Shown here piece by piece: positions 9,744-18,052 of a stretch of 64,000 nucleotides of DNA. This DNA comes from Candidatus Gallacutalibacter stercoravium (lineage in GTDB: Bacteria > Bacillota > Clostridia > Oscillospirales > Acutalibacteraceae). The stretch spans positions 21,097 through 85,096 of the forward strand of contig DVJE01000025.1 in the NCBI GenBank assembly GCA_018716975.1, given 5' to 3'. Numbering within the stretch: the stretch's first letter is position 1; each line of letters begins with the position of its first letter. The notes below the pieces were generated by a model. That model searched no databases. It was not told where the DNA came from and saw nothing but the letters and a program-made list of their open reading frames with translations. A program made the position numbers and the translations under genes.

Positions 9744-9801
9744 AAAATATTTTCACCTCGCGAAGACAGCCTCAAAAGGCCGGAAAAATCAAAACAGATA
9801 C

Positions 9802-9830
9802 AGTTTACACAATGTGCGCTAAAAGTGCAA
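9802..9830 (-). promoter_or_regulatory. Sigma-A-type promoter for the MATE gene
   Basis: On the minus strand TTGCAC (9825-9830) and TAAACT (9802-9807) are separated by 17 bp, about 60 bp ahead of the MATE start codon. Confidence 0.65.
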
Positions 9831-10002
9831 TGGCTGTTTTCTAATATTTCTAAATTTAAAAAACTGCCCTTGTTTTAGGCTGAACCCAGAGTGGCAAATC
9901 GATTTGTTGATCGTTTTAAGCGGTACGGTTGTGCATATGGAAATGCTTGGGTCAGCTGTGTTTCACAGGGGAAGAGGTAATTTCATTTGATATTACATGG
10001 TG

Positions 10003-10222
10003 ACCAGTTGACTGGTTGACCGGGAAGGCGTTCTTTTGGAGGATGCTGAATAAAGCTGAATAAAAAGTTTATGCCGCGATATGGAGCGTTTGACCTGTGT
10101 GGGGGATGCACGGAAGAACGAAAATATGCTGCGGTGTTATGCTGCAAAAATGCAGGATAAAAATTTATTTTTTGCTTTTTGCACTTTGGGGGGCAAAAAA
10201 TACGGAAAAAGCGCGGTATAGT
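10003..10222 (+). promoter_or_regulatory. Possible control region of the phage operon
   Basis: The 517-bp gap before the terminase genes has no gene. It holds a 6-bp palindrome ACCAGT-TG-ACTGGT (10003-10016), an inverted repeat TATTTTTTGC/GCAAAAAATA (10166-10202) and a TATAGT hexamer (10217-10222) without a good -35. This could mean an activator-dependent promoter; it is a weak inference. Confidence 0.3.
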
Positions 10223-10260
10223 GAAAGGCCTTTTCAGAAAGAACAGAAAGGGGTATGCCG

Positions 10261-10797
10261 ATGGAACAGGAAGAATGCGGCGCTCGATCCAATAGCGCGA
10301 AACAGCTGACGGAACGGGAAAAAATCTTCTGTACCGTATATGCCGCCACAGGCGACGTGGATCAGGCCAGCGGCGCGGCCGGTTACCGGGGAAAAAGCAG
10401 CTGGCGGGGCGAGCGCTTGCTTGCGCGAGAAGATATTGCGCAGGAGGTGAACCGGCTAAGCGCCAAGAGGCACAGATTGCTGGCACGCAAGGCGGAACAG
10501 GGCTATGAGCGTTTGGCTTTTGGCGGCGTGGCGGATGCTGTGGAACTGCTTTATTTGGAGAAACCCCAGCCCGGACAGCTGCAGAAAATGGATTTGTTTG
10601 CAGTATCGGAGATTCGAAAGCTGAAAGACGGCGCCATGGAAATTAAATTTTTTGATCGGATGCAGGCATTGGAAAAGTTACAGCATGTTTGTGAAGAGGA
10701 TCAAAAACAATTCAGCCCGTTGCTATCGGCGTTGCAGAAGGGAGCAGAAGCGCTGGGGACGCAACAGGCATCGCAGGATGCCGGGTTTACGGTATGA
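10261..10797 (+). CDS. Phage terminase small subunit (XtmA-like)
   Basis: DNA-recognition subunit of the packaging motor. The N-terminal half has the Terminase_2-type pattern LTEREKIFCTVYAATGDVDQASGAAGYRG (shown as motif LTEREKIFC at about 17-25, AAGYRG at about 40), a helix-turn-helix found in PBSX/SPP1-like small terminases, and the C-terminal half is helical. I chose ATG 10261 over ATG 10255 because AGAAAGGGG lies 7 bp upstream of the former and only 1 bp from the latter. Its stop overlaps the start of the large subunit (ATGA), so the two are coupled. Confidence 0.85.
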   Translation: MEQEECGARSNSAKQLTEREKIFCTVYAATGDVDQASGAAGYRGKSSWRGERLLAREDIAQEVNRLSAKRHRLLARKAEQGYERLAFGGVADAVELLYLEKPQPGQLQKMDLFAVSEIRKLKDGAMEIKFFDRMQALEKLQHVCEEDQKQFSPLLSALQKGAEALGTQQASQDAGFTV

Positions 10798-12041
10798 TGA
10801 TCCGCTGTTTTTCCCCAAAGCAAATGCAGGCGCTGTGTTGGTGGTGCGACGGTAGCCCGTGGCGGGAGAAGGATGCGATTATCTGCGACGGCGCTGTGCG
10901 CAGCGGAAAAACGCTGTGCATGAGTTTATCCTTTATCTTATGGGCGTTTCACAGCAACGGCGGGTACCCGTTTGCCTTTTGCGGGAAAACCATTCGATCT
11001 TTACGGCGTAATGTGGTGACGCCGCTGCTGCCGGTATTGCAAGAGCTGGGGTTTGTTTGCAAGCTGCATCTGTCGGAAAACCGGCTGACAGTGGAAACAG
11101 GAAAAGCACAGCGGGAGTTTTATTTGTTTGGCGGGAAGGATGAATCCTCAGCCGCCCTGATACAGGGTGTAACGCTAGCGGGAGTTCTGTTTGACGAGGC
11201 CGCCTTGATGCCCCGTTCCTTTGTGGAACAAGCGCTAGCGCGCTGTTCGGTGCAAAAGGCCAAATTTTGGTTTAACTGCAATCCCGAGCACCCCATGCAC
11301 TGGTTCTATCAGGAATGGATATTGAAGGCTGCGCAGAAAAACGCCCTTTATTTGCACTTTTCTATGGAGGATAACCCCGCGCTTTCTCCACAGACATTGG
11401 CTCGTTACCGCAACCTTTATTCCGGCGTATTTTACCGGCGGTTTGTGCTGGGAGAGTGGGTGGCGGCCGAAGGTCTGGTTTACCCTAACATGGCGGAGCC
11501 AAACGCATTTTGCCCGCCGCCCAGCGGACCCTTTGAGCAATGGGCGGTTTCCTGCGATTATGGGACGGTAAACCCCGCCTCCTTTGGTTTATGGGGGTTG
11601 TGCGGCGGAGTATGGTACCGGGTGGAGGAATATTACTACGACGCAAGAAAAGAGGGCGCCAGCCGGACGGACGAAGAACATTACGCGGCGCTAAAAAGAT
11701 TGACGGCGGGTAGGGCTGTGGAGCGGGTGGTGGTAGATCCTTCGGCGGCCAGCTTTATAGAGGTGATCCGCCGGCATGGGGAATATCATGTGGTACCGGC
11801 GGTGAACCAGGTGTTGGATGGAATTCGCAACGTATCCGACGCGCTGCGCGGCGGAGAAATCCGTATTTGCAACACCTGCACCGATTGCATGCGGGAGTTC
11901 GGGTTATATCGCTGGGCGGATAACGCGGTGAAGGACGCACCGGTAAAGGAGTATGACCACGCAATGGACGACGTGCGCTATTTTGTGTCTACACTACTGC
12001 GTCGGGAAGATGCTTTTTACGTAATCGCCGCCCAGCGATGA
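10794..12041 (+). CDS. Phage terminase large subunit (PBSX XtmB-like)
   Basis: ATPase and nuclease that packages DNA into proheads. Walker A GAVRSGKT is at 33-40 and Walker B VLFDEA at 131-136, followed by the coupling motif around FNCNPEHP (160-166). The RNase H-like nuclease acidic residues are present: D255 in SCDYG, D315 in VVVDPS and D392/D393 in HAMDDVRYF. All catalytic residues are intact at 415 aa, the usual size for the family, so the enzyme looks functional rather than decayed. Confidence 0.92.
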   Translation: MMIRCFSPKQMQALCWWCDGSPWREKDAIICDGAVRSGKTLCMSLSFILWAFHSNGGYPFAFCGKTIRSLRRNVVTPLLPVLQELGFVCKLHLSENRLTVETGKAQREFYLFGGKDESSAALIQGVTLAGVLFDEAALMPRSFVEQALARCSVQKAKFWFNCNPEHPMHWFYQEWILKAAQKNALYLHFSMEDNPALSPQTLARYRNLYSGVFYRRFVLGEWVAAEGLVYPNMAEPNAFCPPPSGPFEQWAVSCDYGTVNPASFGLWGLCGGVWYRVEEYYYDARKEGASRTDEEHYAALKRLTAGRAVERVVVDPSAASFIEVIRRHGEYHVVPAVNQVLDGIRNVSDALRGGEIRICNTCTDCMREFGLYRWADNAVKDAPVKEYDHAMDDVRYFVSTLLRREDAFYVIAAQR

Positions 12042-12057
12042 CGAAGGGAGAGAAGAA

Positions 12058-13236
12058 ATGCCGATTTGGAAAAAAACGCGCAGCCGAATGGAGAAACAAG
12101 AACCAGCCGTAAGCGCTGTGGCGGTACAAACCGCTCAGGCCGATTTGGGACCCTTTAGCCGGTGCGCGGAGGAATGCTGCCCCCAGCGGGAACGGGAGCT
12201 GTATCGCACGCTTCGTGAAGCGATTCCCATTGTGGACGCGGCGATTGGCAAAATTGTGCGCTTGACGGGCGGGTTTCGCGTGCGCCTCCCCGCCGGTGGG
12301 GAAGAGAAGTTAGACAGCTTTTTGAAAACCGTGCGGGTGAACGCCTGCGGGATGGGACTGGATAGTTTTTTATCCAGCTATTTGGATCAGTTGTTGACCT
12401 ACGGCACCGCTGTGGGGGAAATTGCCGCCGACCGCACCGGTATATGGGGGTTGTATAACGCCGATTTGGATCATTTGGAACTGCGCCGCGATGGGCCGCT
12501 GGCCACGGCCGTATATGTAAAAACGGCTGATGGCGGCCTGTGCCGTGCCCAGGGCCAGGAGAGGATTTTGGTATCGGTGCTTAACCCCCGGCCGGGCGGG
12601 ATTTACGGGCAATCGTTGCTCAAAGGCCTACCATTTGTCAGCGAGATCTTGCTGAAAATCTACAACAGCATCGGCTTAAATTGGGAACGGGTTGGTAACG
12701 TGCGGTTTGCAGTAACCTATAAGCCGGGCAGCGATCCGGTGGACAGGGCCGGCGCCCGGGAGCGGGCCGAAGCCATCGCCAGGGAATGGGGCAAAGCCAT
12801 GCGCGCCGGCGGGCGGCCCAGCGATTTTGTATCGGTGGGCGACGTGGGCATTAAGGTGATTGGAGCCGATAACCAGGTATTGGATAGCCAGGTGCCGGTG
12901 CGGCAGATGCTGGAACAGATTGTGGCAAAGCTGGGGGTACCGCCCTTTTTGCTGGGGCTTTCTTGGTCCACCACCGAACGTATGTCGGCGCAGCAGGCAG
13001 ACTTACTTACCAGCGAGCTGGAGTACTACCGTAGGCTGCTTGAGCCGGTGATCAGCCGGATTTGCTCCTTGTGGTTGCGCATGCAGGGAATGGACAGCCG
13101 GCATGAAATTGTATGGGATGATATTAACTTGCAGGATGAGGTAGAGCACGCCAACGCGCGGCTGCTAGTAGCCCGCGCTCGGGCGCTGGAACAGGAACAA
13201 AGCAGCGGTGAAGAAAAAGGAGAGGAGGAAGCGTGA
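12058..13236 (+). CDS. Phage portal protein
   Basis: Forms the dodecameric ring at the capsid vertex. The 392-residue protein has the portal pattern: a clip/wing region with YGQSLLKGLPFVSEILLKI (motif at about 180-200), then LGVPPFLLGLSW and a long helix with QQADLLTSELEYYRRLLEPV before a hydrophilic tail. It follows the terminase after 16 bp. Assignment rests on these patterns and gene order; the exact subfamily (PBSX versus SPP1-like) is uncertain. Confidence 0.82.
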   Translation: MPIWKKTRSRMEKQEPAVSAVAVQTAQADLGPFSRCAEECCPQRERELYRTLREAIPIVDAAIGKIVRLTGGFRVRLPAGGEEKLDSFLKTVRVNACGMGLDSFLSSYLDQLLTYGTAVGEIAADRTGIWGLYNADLDHLELRRDGPLATAVYVKTADGGLCRAQGQERILVSVLNPRPGGIYGQSLLKGLPFVSEILLKIYNSIGLNWERVGNVRFAVTYKPGSDPVDRAGARERAEAIAREWGKAMRAGGRPSDFVSVGDVGIKVIGADNQVLDSQVPVRQMLEQIVAKLGVPPFLLGLSWSTTERMSAQQADLLTSELEYYRRLLEPVISRICSLWLRMQGMDSRHEIVWDDINLQDEVEHANARLLVARARALEQEQSSGEEKGEEEA

Positions 13237-14261
13237 CGCAAGACCAAGAAACATCCATCCGGGTGCAAAAAAGCGGGGCTACACCGGCGGGGCAAACCGG
13301 AACCCCAACCCCGCAGGAAATGGAGCTTATTAACCGTTTTACCCGCAGGGAGCTGACAGAGCAGGAAGTATACGTTTTTACGGTGGTGCTGTGCGACAAC
13401 GACATTGACAGGGACTATGAACGATTTACCCCCGGCGCGCTGGAACAGTTGGCGCAGCTATATGTGGGAAAAACAGGTATTTTTGATCACGACCCCAAAA
13501 GCAGCGGGCAAACAGCGCGGATTTATGCCGCTTGGGTGGACACGGCCCCAGGAGAAACCACACAAGTGGGAGAAGCGTATCAAAGGCTGATGGCCCGGGC
13601 CTATTTGCCGCGCACAAAGGAAAACCAGGCCCTGATAGAACAGCTGGATGCGGGCATCAAAAAAGAGGTAAGCGTAGGCTGCGCGGTGGGAAGCGTAACC
13701 TGCTCGGTATGCGGCACACCGCGAAAGGAAGGTTGCGCCCACCAAAAGGGCAAGCAATATCCGCAAAGCCCGGTGGTGTGCCACAATATTCTGGATGAAG
13801 CCACCGACGCTTACGAGTGGTCTTTTGTAGCGGTACCGGCCCAGCGGCGGGCCGGCGTTATTAAGGCCTTTGGCCCGGAGAGCCGGGAAAAAATAAAGAG
13901 CCAAAGGGCAATAAACAACGGGGAGGATGTGTTTATGCGTGAATTGGTAAAGCAGTTGCGTGCCGGAGAAGAAACCCGGTTGACGGCGGAGCAAGCCCGC
14001 AAGCTGGGGGATTACCTGGCAAACCTGGAGCAAGAGGCCGCGCAAGGGCGGGCCTACCGGGAACAGCTGCAAGGCGAGGTGCTGCGCTTATGCGCGCTGG
14101 AAAAGCCGGAACTGCCCGGACCTGTTTTGGAACGGGTTACGGCGAGGATGGATTTGGAGGAGCTACAGGCTTTTTGCAAGGCTTTTGCCCCCAAAGAAAT
14201 GCCCGGGCTGCAAACGGCGCAAGCAAGCAACGCCGAAAAAGACGACGCCTTTCTCATTTGA
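13233..14261 (+). CDS. Prohead protease with Zn-type cysteine cluster and scaffold-like tail
   Basis: Likely S78-type prohead maturation protease fused to a scaffold. The N-terminal half has the family order: His86 in GIFDHDPK, a Ser in KKEVSVGCAVG (S147, in the position of the nucleophile) and the closing strand YEWSFVAVPAQRRAGV. An insertion between them, C157-x2-C160-x7-C168-x-H170, looks like a metal-binding knuckle. From about 225 to 330 the protein is charged and helical, as expected for a scaffold. The start is a GTG overlapping the portal stop by 4 bp (GTGA). Confidence 0.75.
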   Translation: MTQDQETSIRVQKSGATPAGQTGTPTPQEMELINRFTRRELTEQEVYVFTVVLCDNDIDRDYERFTPGALEQLAQLYVGKTGIFDHDPKSSGQTARIYAAWVDTAPGETTQVGEAYQRLMARAYLPRTKENQALIEQLDAGIKKEVSVGCAVGSVTCSVCGTPRKEGCAHQKGKQYPQSPVVCHNILDEATDAYEWSFVAVPAQRRAGVIKAFGPESREKIKSQRAINNGEDVFMRELVKQLRAGEETRLTAEQARKLGDYLANLEQEAAQGRAYREQLQGEVLRLCALEKPELPGPVLERVTARMDLEELQAFCKAFAPKEMPGLQTAQASNAEKDDAFLI

Positions 14262-14309
14262 AAAAGCAGGCTGAAGATCGGATGAACCAAAATAGTAAGG
14301 AGGAGAACC

Positions 14310-14681
14310 ATGGAAGTATCGTTTCAGGGTTATGGCGAGCAGATTGTAACATTTGAGGCTACGGAAGATGTGAAAAAGGGCAATTTGGTTAAAATGAGCG
14401 CCAATGGCCAGGTGGCCCCCTGCGCGGCGGGGGATCTGTTCTGCGGCGTGGCTGTGGGCGTAAGAGAGGGGTTGGCCAGCGTGCAGCTTGCCGGCTATAT
14501 CACCGTGGGCAACGCGGACATCAGTGCGGTGGGCTATCAAAAGATGGCGGCGGCAAGCGCCACACAGATAAAGGCGGTGGCCAGCACGTCGGGCGGCACA
14601 TCGGGCAGTACGGCGGCGAGCCGGGAGATTTTGGTGTTGGATGTTGACACAAGCGCCGGAACAGCTGGCATCTTGCTGTGA
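14310..14681 (+). CDS. Capsid decoration-like protein
   Basis: 123 residues, small and glycine/alanine-rich, with the beta-rich pattern EDVKKGNLVKMSANGQVAPC ... GDLFCGVAVGVREGLASVQLAGYITV that resembles DUF2190-type or head-decoration proteins placed just ahead of major capsid genes. ATG follows AAGGAGGAG. The position between protease and capsid supports the call. No catalytic residues are seen. Confidence 0.65.
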   Translation: MEVSFQGYGEQIVTFEATEDVKKGNLVKMSANGQVAPCAAGDLFCGVAVGVREGLASVQLAGYITVGNADISAVGYQKMAAASATQIKAVASTSGGTSGSTAASREILVLDVDTSAGTAGILL

Positions 14682-14729
14682 TCCGTTTAGCCCAACAGAC
14701 GCTGATAAAAAGAAAGGAGCGGCTATTTT

Positions 14730-15737
14730 ATGAGCTATTATGACACCATTCGTTTGGAAAAAGGCATGTATCAGACCAAGGAGGGCTTTACCGCGCAGCT
14801 GGAACGACTGGATCCATCAGCGCAGTATGACAGAGGGCCGTTAAAGGGACTGGATGCGTTTCAGCGGCAATTAAAACGGTTTGACATCCGCGTAGGCGGC
14901 CAAAACAGCGATATGGTGGAAAAATTCTTCTCCACCGCCGATTCCTCCGTGCTTTTTCCGGAGTATGTAGCCAGGGCGGTGCGCCAAGGCATGGAAAACG
15001 CCGATTTGCTACCGGACATTATAGCCACCACCACCCGGATAGAGGGCATGGATTACCGCACCATCACATCGGTTCCCGAGGAAGAGGACAAGCAACTCAA
15101 ACCGGTGGCGGAGGGCGCTGTGTTGCCGCAAACAGTTGTAAAAACCCAGGATAACCTGGTGCACTTGCACAAACGCGGCAGAATGCTGGTGAGCTCTTAT
15201 GAGGCGTTGCGTTTTCAGCGTTTGGATCTGTTTACCGTAACCTTGCGGCAAATAGGCGCCTATATCGCTCGCGCCCAACTGAAAGACGCCATAGATGTGC
15301 TGCTAAATGGAGACGGCAACTCCAACGCGGCCGCACAGGTGAGCGCGGCCGGCACCAGTTTGGCCTACGCCGATATCGTTAAACTTTGGGCGCAGCTGGC
15401 GCCTTATGAGCTGAACACCTTGTTGGCGGGAACCAATATGGTGCAACAGATATTGGATATGACCGAGATGAAGGACGCCCAGGCGGGACTGAACTTTCAG
15501 GCGACCGGCAAGTTGGTAACGCCGGTGGGGGCGTCGCTGTTACATGCGCCCGGCATGGCGGATAAAACCATCATCGGCCTGGACAAGACCTGCGCGCTGG
15601 AAAAGGTGCAGGCAGGGGACGTGCTGGTGGATTATGACAAGCTAATTGATCGGCAACTGGAGCGAGCAGCTGTAAGCTGTATTGCGGGGTTTGCTAAAAT
15701 TTTTGTGGATGCGGCTAAGAAGCTGACTGTTTCTTAA
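14730..15737 (+). CDS. Phage major capsid protein (HK97-fold type)
   Basis: 335 residues with the order expected of an HK97-fold capsid: a charged N-terminal arm (about 1-90), DLLPDIIATTTRIEGMDYRTI, then VAEGAVLPQTVVKTQ and a spine helix with RMLVSSYEALRFQRLDLF, and a C-terminal P-domain with a GDVLVDYDKLIDRQLER segment. It sits at the classical place after protease and decoration genes. The frame is intact. The RBS is AAAGGAGC. Confidence 0.85.
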   Translation: MSYYDTIRLEKGMYQTKEGFTAQLERLDPSAQYDRGPLKGLDAFQRQLKRFDIRVGGQNSDMVEKFFSTADSSVLFPEYVARAVRQGMENADLLPDIIATTTRIEGMDYRTITSVPEEEDKQLKPVAEGAVLPQTVVKTQDNLVHLHKRGRMLVSSYEALRFQRLDLFTVTLRQIGAYIARAQLKDAIDVLLNGDGNSNAAAQVSAAGTSLAYADIVKLWAQLAPYELNTLLAGTNMVQQILDMTEMKDAQAGLNFQATGKLVTPVGASLLHAPGMADKTIIGLDKTCALEKVQAGDVLVDYDKLIDRQLERAAVSCIAGFAKIFVDAAKKLTVS

Positions 15738-15775
15738 AAACAGCGCGGTGGATGAAAACCGAAGGAGGCAGCTTT

Positions 15776-16144
15776 GTGGAAGTACAGCAGGTAATGGACA
15801 GATTCGCCCTGATAGCGGGTTTAACCAGCGAGGAAGCGGCTGATTGGCTGCCTATCTGCCGCCAAGCGACAGCGGAGGTGGAAGAGATGCTGCGCGCCCC
15901 GGAGTGCGCAGCCTTGCTGGGCGATCGCCTGTGCACCGCCTGTGCCGCACTCACCTACTACCGCTACGCACTATGCCGCGCCTGCGGGGAAGGCGTGAGC
16001 TCGTTTCAGGCGGGGGATGTTAGAATAACAGCGGATCAACGAAACTCTGTGGCGATAGCACAGCAGCTCTGGCGGGAGGCGAAAGCCTCCCTTGCCGGGT
16101 TTGTTAAGCAGGAGGACTTTTGGTTTAAGGGGGTGCGCCTGTGA
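15776..16144 (+). CDS. Head-tail connector-like protein
   Basis: 122-residue mostly helical protein with a Cys-rich helix (LCTACAALTYYRYALCRACG) and a short beta portion before the C-terminus, similar in layout to gp6/gp15-like adaptor proteins that follow the capsid gene. The start is taken as GTG 15776, 7 bp after AAGGAGG; the upstream ATG at 15752 lies before the Shine-Dalgarno and is unlikely. Its stop overlaps the next GTG (GTGA). Confidence 0.6.
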   Translation: MEVQQVMDRFALIAGLTSEEAADWLPICRQATAEVEEMLRAPECAALLGDRLCTACAALTYYRYALCRACGEGVSSFQAGDVRITADQRNSVAIAQQLWREAKASLAGFVKQEDFWFKGVRL

Positions 16145-16509
16145 AGCGGGGCACCGAGGCGCGCAGGGTTGAAGCCGCGCTGCGCCGCTGGGGCCGCGCG
16201 GTGCAGATCTTTGTGCCGGATTCCCAAGGGGGAACGGTAATACACCGGGAAAAGGGGATTTTGCACCCTCTGCTTTATAAAGACAGGCGTTATTTAAGCG
16301 GGGATTGGTTGCCGCTGGGATATAGCGGCGGCGGGCATTATCTTTATTTTGGCCCAGCAGACAGTGCCGTGACATTGCTGCAGGTAGACGGCGAGCTGTG
16401 CGCAGAAGGGAAACGGTATTTACTCCGGCGGGCGGAACAATATTATCTACGGGAGAAACCCTTGTATTGCTGGGCGGTGCTGGAAGAAAGCGGCCCTTTG
16501 CAGGAATGA
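16141..16509 (+). CDS. Head-tail joining (stopper-like) protein
   Basis: 122 residues, beta-rich from about residue 20 onward (VQIFVPDSQGG, GHYLYFGPADSAVTLLQVDG, ERRAEQYYLREKPLYCWAVLEE-like strands). This fits the small beta-barrel stopper between connector and tail terminator, but the call depends mainly on gene order. It starts with a GTG overlapping the previous stop by 4 bp. Confidence 0.5.
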   Translation: MKRGTEARRVEAALRRWGRAVQIFVPDSQGGTVIHREKGILHPLLYKDRRYLSGDWLPLGYSGGGHYLYFGPADSAVTLLQVDGELCAEGKRYLLRRAEQYYLREKPLYCWAVLEESGPLQE

Positions 16510-16519
16510 GGTGGCAGCT

Positions 16520-17047
16520 GTGTGCTGGACGGAAGAGATAGAACAAGAACTTTTAGACTACCTAACGGAATGCCCGGAGCTTGCAGAAATTTGTTTTGTG
16601 CGGGAAGGAAACGCGCAGCCGTATGCTAAGCCGCTAAAAAAAGTAACCGTGACGGTGGAAACCGGTGAGATAAACCTCCCTCATATTTTTTTGGACGGAT
16701 ATTTGGACAGTTCTTTAGACAGCTGTATCGACGGTGGCTTGGATGTTGGTGCAGAAGCGGACGAAGCACAAGAGGCGGTGTGCTTGGAAGTTGTTTTGCG
16801 GTTGCGCGTGTTTTCCCCTCGCTCGTGGGGAGCTCCGGCTTGCCGGAAAGCGGCGGGGAAACTGTGCGCGACGCTGTATCCGGCTTTGGGGAGCGCAGGA
16901 GGCGTAACCTGCCACGAAACCCAATATGACGCGGATCACGGTGCATACACCGCGCTATGCACCAAAAAATTAACCCGATATCGGATAATAGGCGCGCAGG
17001 AGGAGGAAACGGATGGAGAAGAGCAATCCGGCAGCTTACCCGTATAA
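16520..17047 (+). CDS. Tail terminator/completion-like protein
   Basis: 175 residues in an alpha/beta pattern: an N-terminal helix (EEIEQELLDYLTECPEL), a strand region, an acidic insert (about 55-85), then CLEVVLRLRVFSPRS and a long helix (APACRKAAGKLCATL) followed by two strands with AYTALCTKKLTRYRI. That order is typical of phage tail-completion proteins. GTG 16520 is 5 bp from GAGGTGG; GTG 16511 is an alternative. It overlaps the next gene by 35 bp. Confidence 0.5.
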   Translation: MCWTEEIEQELLDYLTECPELAEICFVREGNAQPYAKPLKKVTVTVETGEINLPHIFLDGYLDSSLDSCIDGGLDVGAEADEAQEAVCLEVVLRLRVFSPRSWGAPACRKAAGKLCATLYPALGSAGGVTCHETQYDADHGAYTALCTKKLTRYRIIGAQEEETDGEEQSGSLPV

Positions 17048-17399
17048 AATATTGCTCAACGGCAGGCGCATGGGTTTAGCGCAGAGTTACCGTTCAACAG
17101 CGCAGCGCAGCTGCAAGCCGGCGGCAGGTGTGGGAAGCGAATTGGCCCAGGGAATGGTGCTGGGGGCGACCTATTACCAGGTGGAAATTACCAGGCTGCG
17201 CTTAAATCCGGCTGCGCAAAACGATCCGTTGGAGGATCTCTGTGATTTTGAACTAAAGGTAGAGGGTAACGGCGGCACTGTGCGGTATACCGGCTGCCAA
17301 TGGAGCGAGGTGACCCGCCGGGTGGAACCGGCCGGCGTTGTGATAGAAACCATGAAATTGTGGGCGTCTGGCTGCCAAAGAGAGGAGAAAACTTCATGA
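17013..17399 (+). CDS. Tail-tube-like protein
   Basis: 128 residues with an all-beta look: KILLNGRRMG, TYYQVEITRLRLN, FELKVEGNGGTVRYTGCQWSEV, VIETMKLWASG. The alternation and the closing GTVRYTGCQW/METMKLWASG-like strands resemble the tube fold (XkdM/gp19 type). No sheath gene precedes it, which is unusual beside a contractile-type baseplate. It ends with an ATGA overlap with the next small ORF. Confidence 0.45.
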   Translation: MEKSNPAAYPYKILLNGRRMGLAQSYRSTAQRSCKPAAGVGSELAQGMVLGATYYQVEITRLRLNPAAQNDPLEDLCDFELKVEGNGGTVRYTGCQWSEVTRRVEPAGVVIETMKLWASGCQREEKTS

Positions 17400-17524
17400 A
17401 TCAAATTGAGCAGGAGACACAGCGGCCGGAGGGGGCTACTTTGCAGGATTCGTCCGGCTTGGCGGAGAGGCTTTCTTTGCTATTGCAAAGGGATGCGCGC
17501 CGCTACCCGGGTGCTTTTTCGTAA
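17396..17524 (+). CDS. Small 42-aa protein in the tape-measure position
   Basis: A 42-codon frame that starts with an ATG overlapping the previous stop (ATGA) and a GAGGAGAAAA ribosome binding site. It begins MNQIEQETQRPEG and ends RLSLLLQRDARRYPGAFS. The RDARRY-type end is charged and helical. Tail chaperone and tape-measure genes are normally located here; this is far too short to be either. It could be a remnant of a chaperone or a real small component. Function unknown. Confidence 0.55.
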   Translation: MNQIEQETQRPEGATLQDSSGLAERLSLLLQRDARRYPGAFS

Positions 17525-17542
17525 GAGAGAAGGGGGCAGCAG

Positions 17543-18052
17543 ATGGAAGCGATGCAATTTGGCGGATATACGTGGCCCATTAACCCGGAAACACTGCAAG
17601 TGCGGCAAGAGAGGCAAGTTGTTTCATACAAGGTGCCTAAAGGCGGGGTTTTGTTGCAAGATATGGGTTTTGCCGGTAGGGAGGTAACGGGCGAGGGCGT
17701 CCTGTTAGGGGAGAGGTGCCTCGCGCAATACCAAGCGTTGGAACAGCTGCTGCGGCAGCGGCCTTTGGGCCGGCTGACCTTGCCGGGCCGCGTGCCGTTT
17801 GATGCAATGCTGTGCTCTGTGCAGCTCATGGAGGAACCGGGCCCCGCCCACCTGCGGTACCGTTTTGTTTTTCGGGAACAGCCGGGCCGCCATTTCCATC
17901 CGCCCAGAACGCAGGCAGCGGTGGTGCAAGAGGGGGAAAGCCTGTGGGAAATAGCCGCACGGGTAGAGAGAACGGTGGAACAGCTGCTGCGGCGGAATCC
18001 ACAAATACGGCACTCCGGCGATGTGGAGCCCGGACAGGGGGTTTTGCTGTGA
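17543..18052 (+). CDS. LysM-domain baseplate/tail protein (XkdP-like)
   Basis: 169 residues. The N-terminal part (FGGYTWPINPETLQVRQER) resembles the DNA circularisation/tail-associated domain seen in XkdP-like proteins; the C-terminal 45 residues (QEGESLWEIAARVERTVEQLLRRNPQI to GVLL) are a LysM-type peptidoglycan/packing module. Such proteins attach the baseplate hub. ATG follows AGAAGGGGGCAG. The next gene begins on a GTG overlapping its stop. Confidence 0.75.
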   Translation: MEAMQFGGYTWPINPETLQVRQERQVVSYKVPKGGVLLQDMGFAGREVTGEGVLLGERCLAQYQALEQLLRQRPLGRLTLPGRVPFDAMLCSVQLMEEPGPAHLRYRFVFREQPGRHFHPPRTQAAVVQEGESLWEIAARVERTVEQLLRRNPQIRHSGDVEPGQGVLL

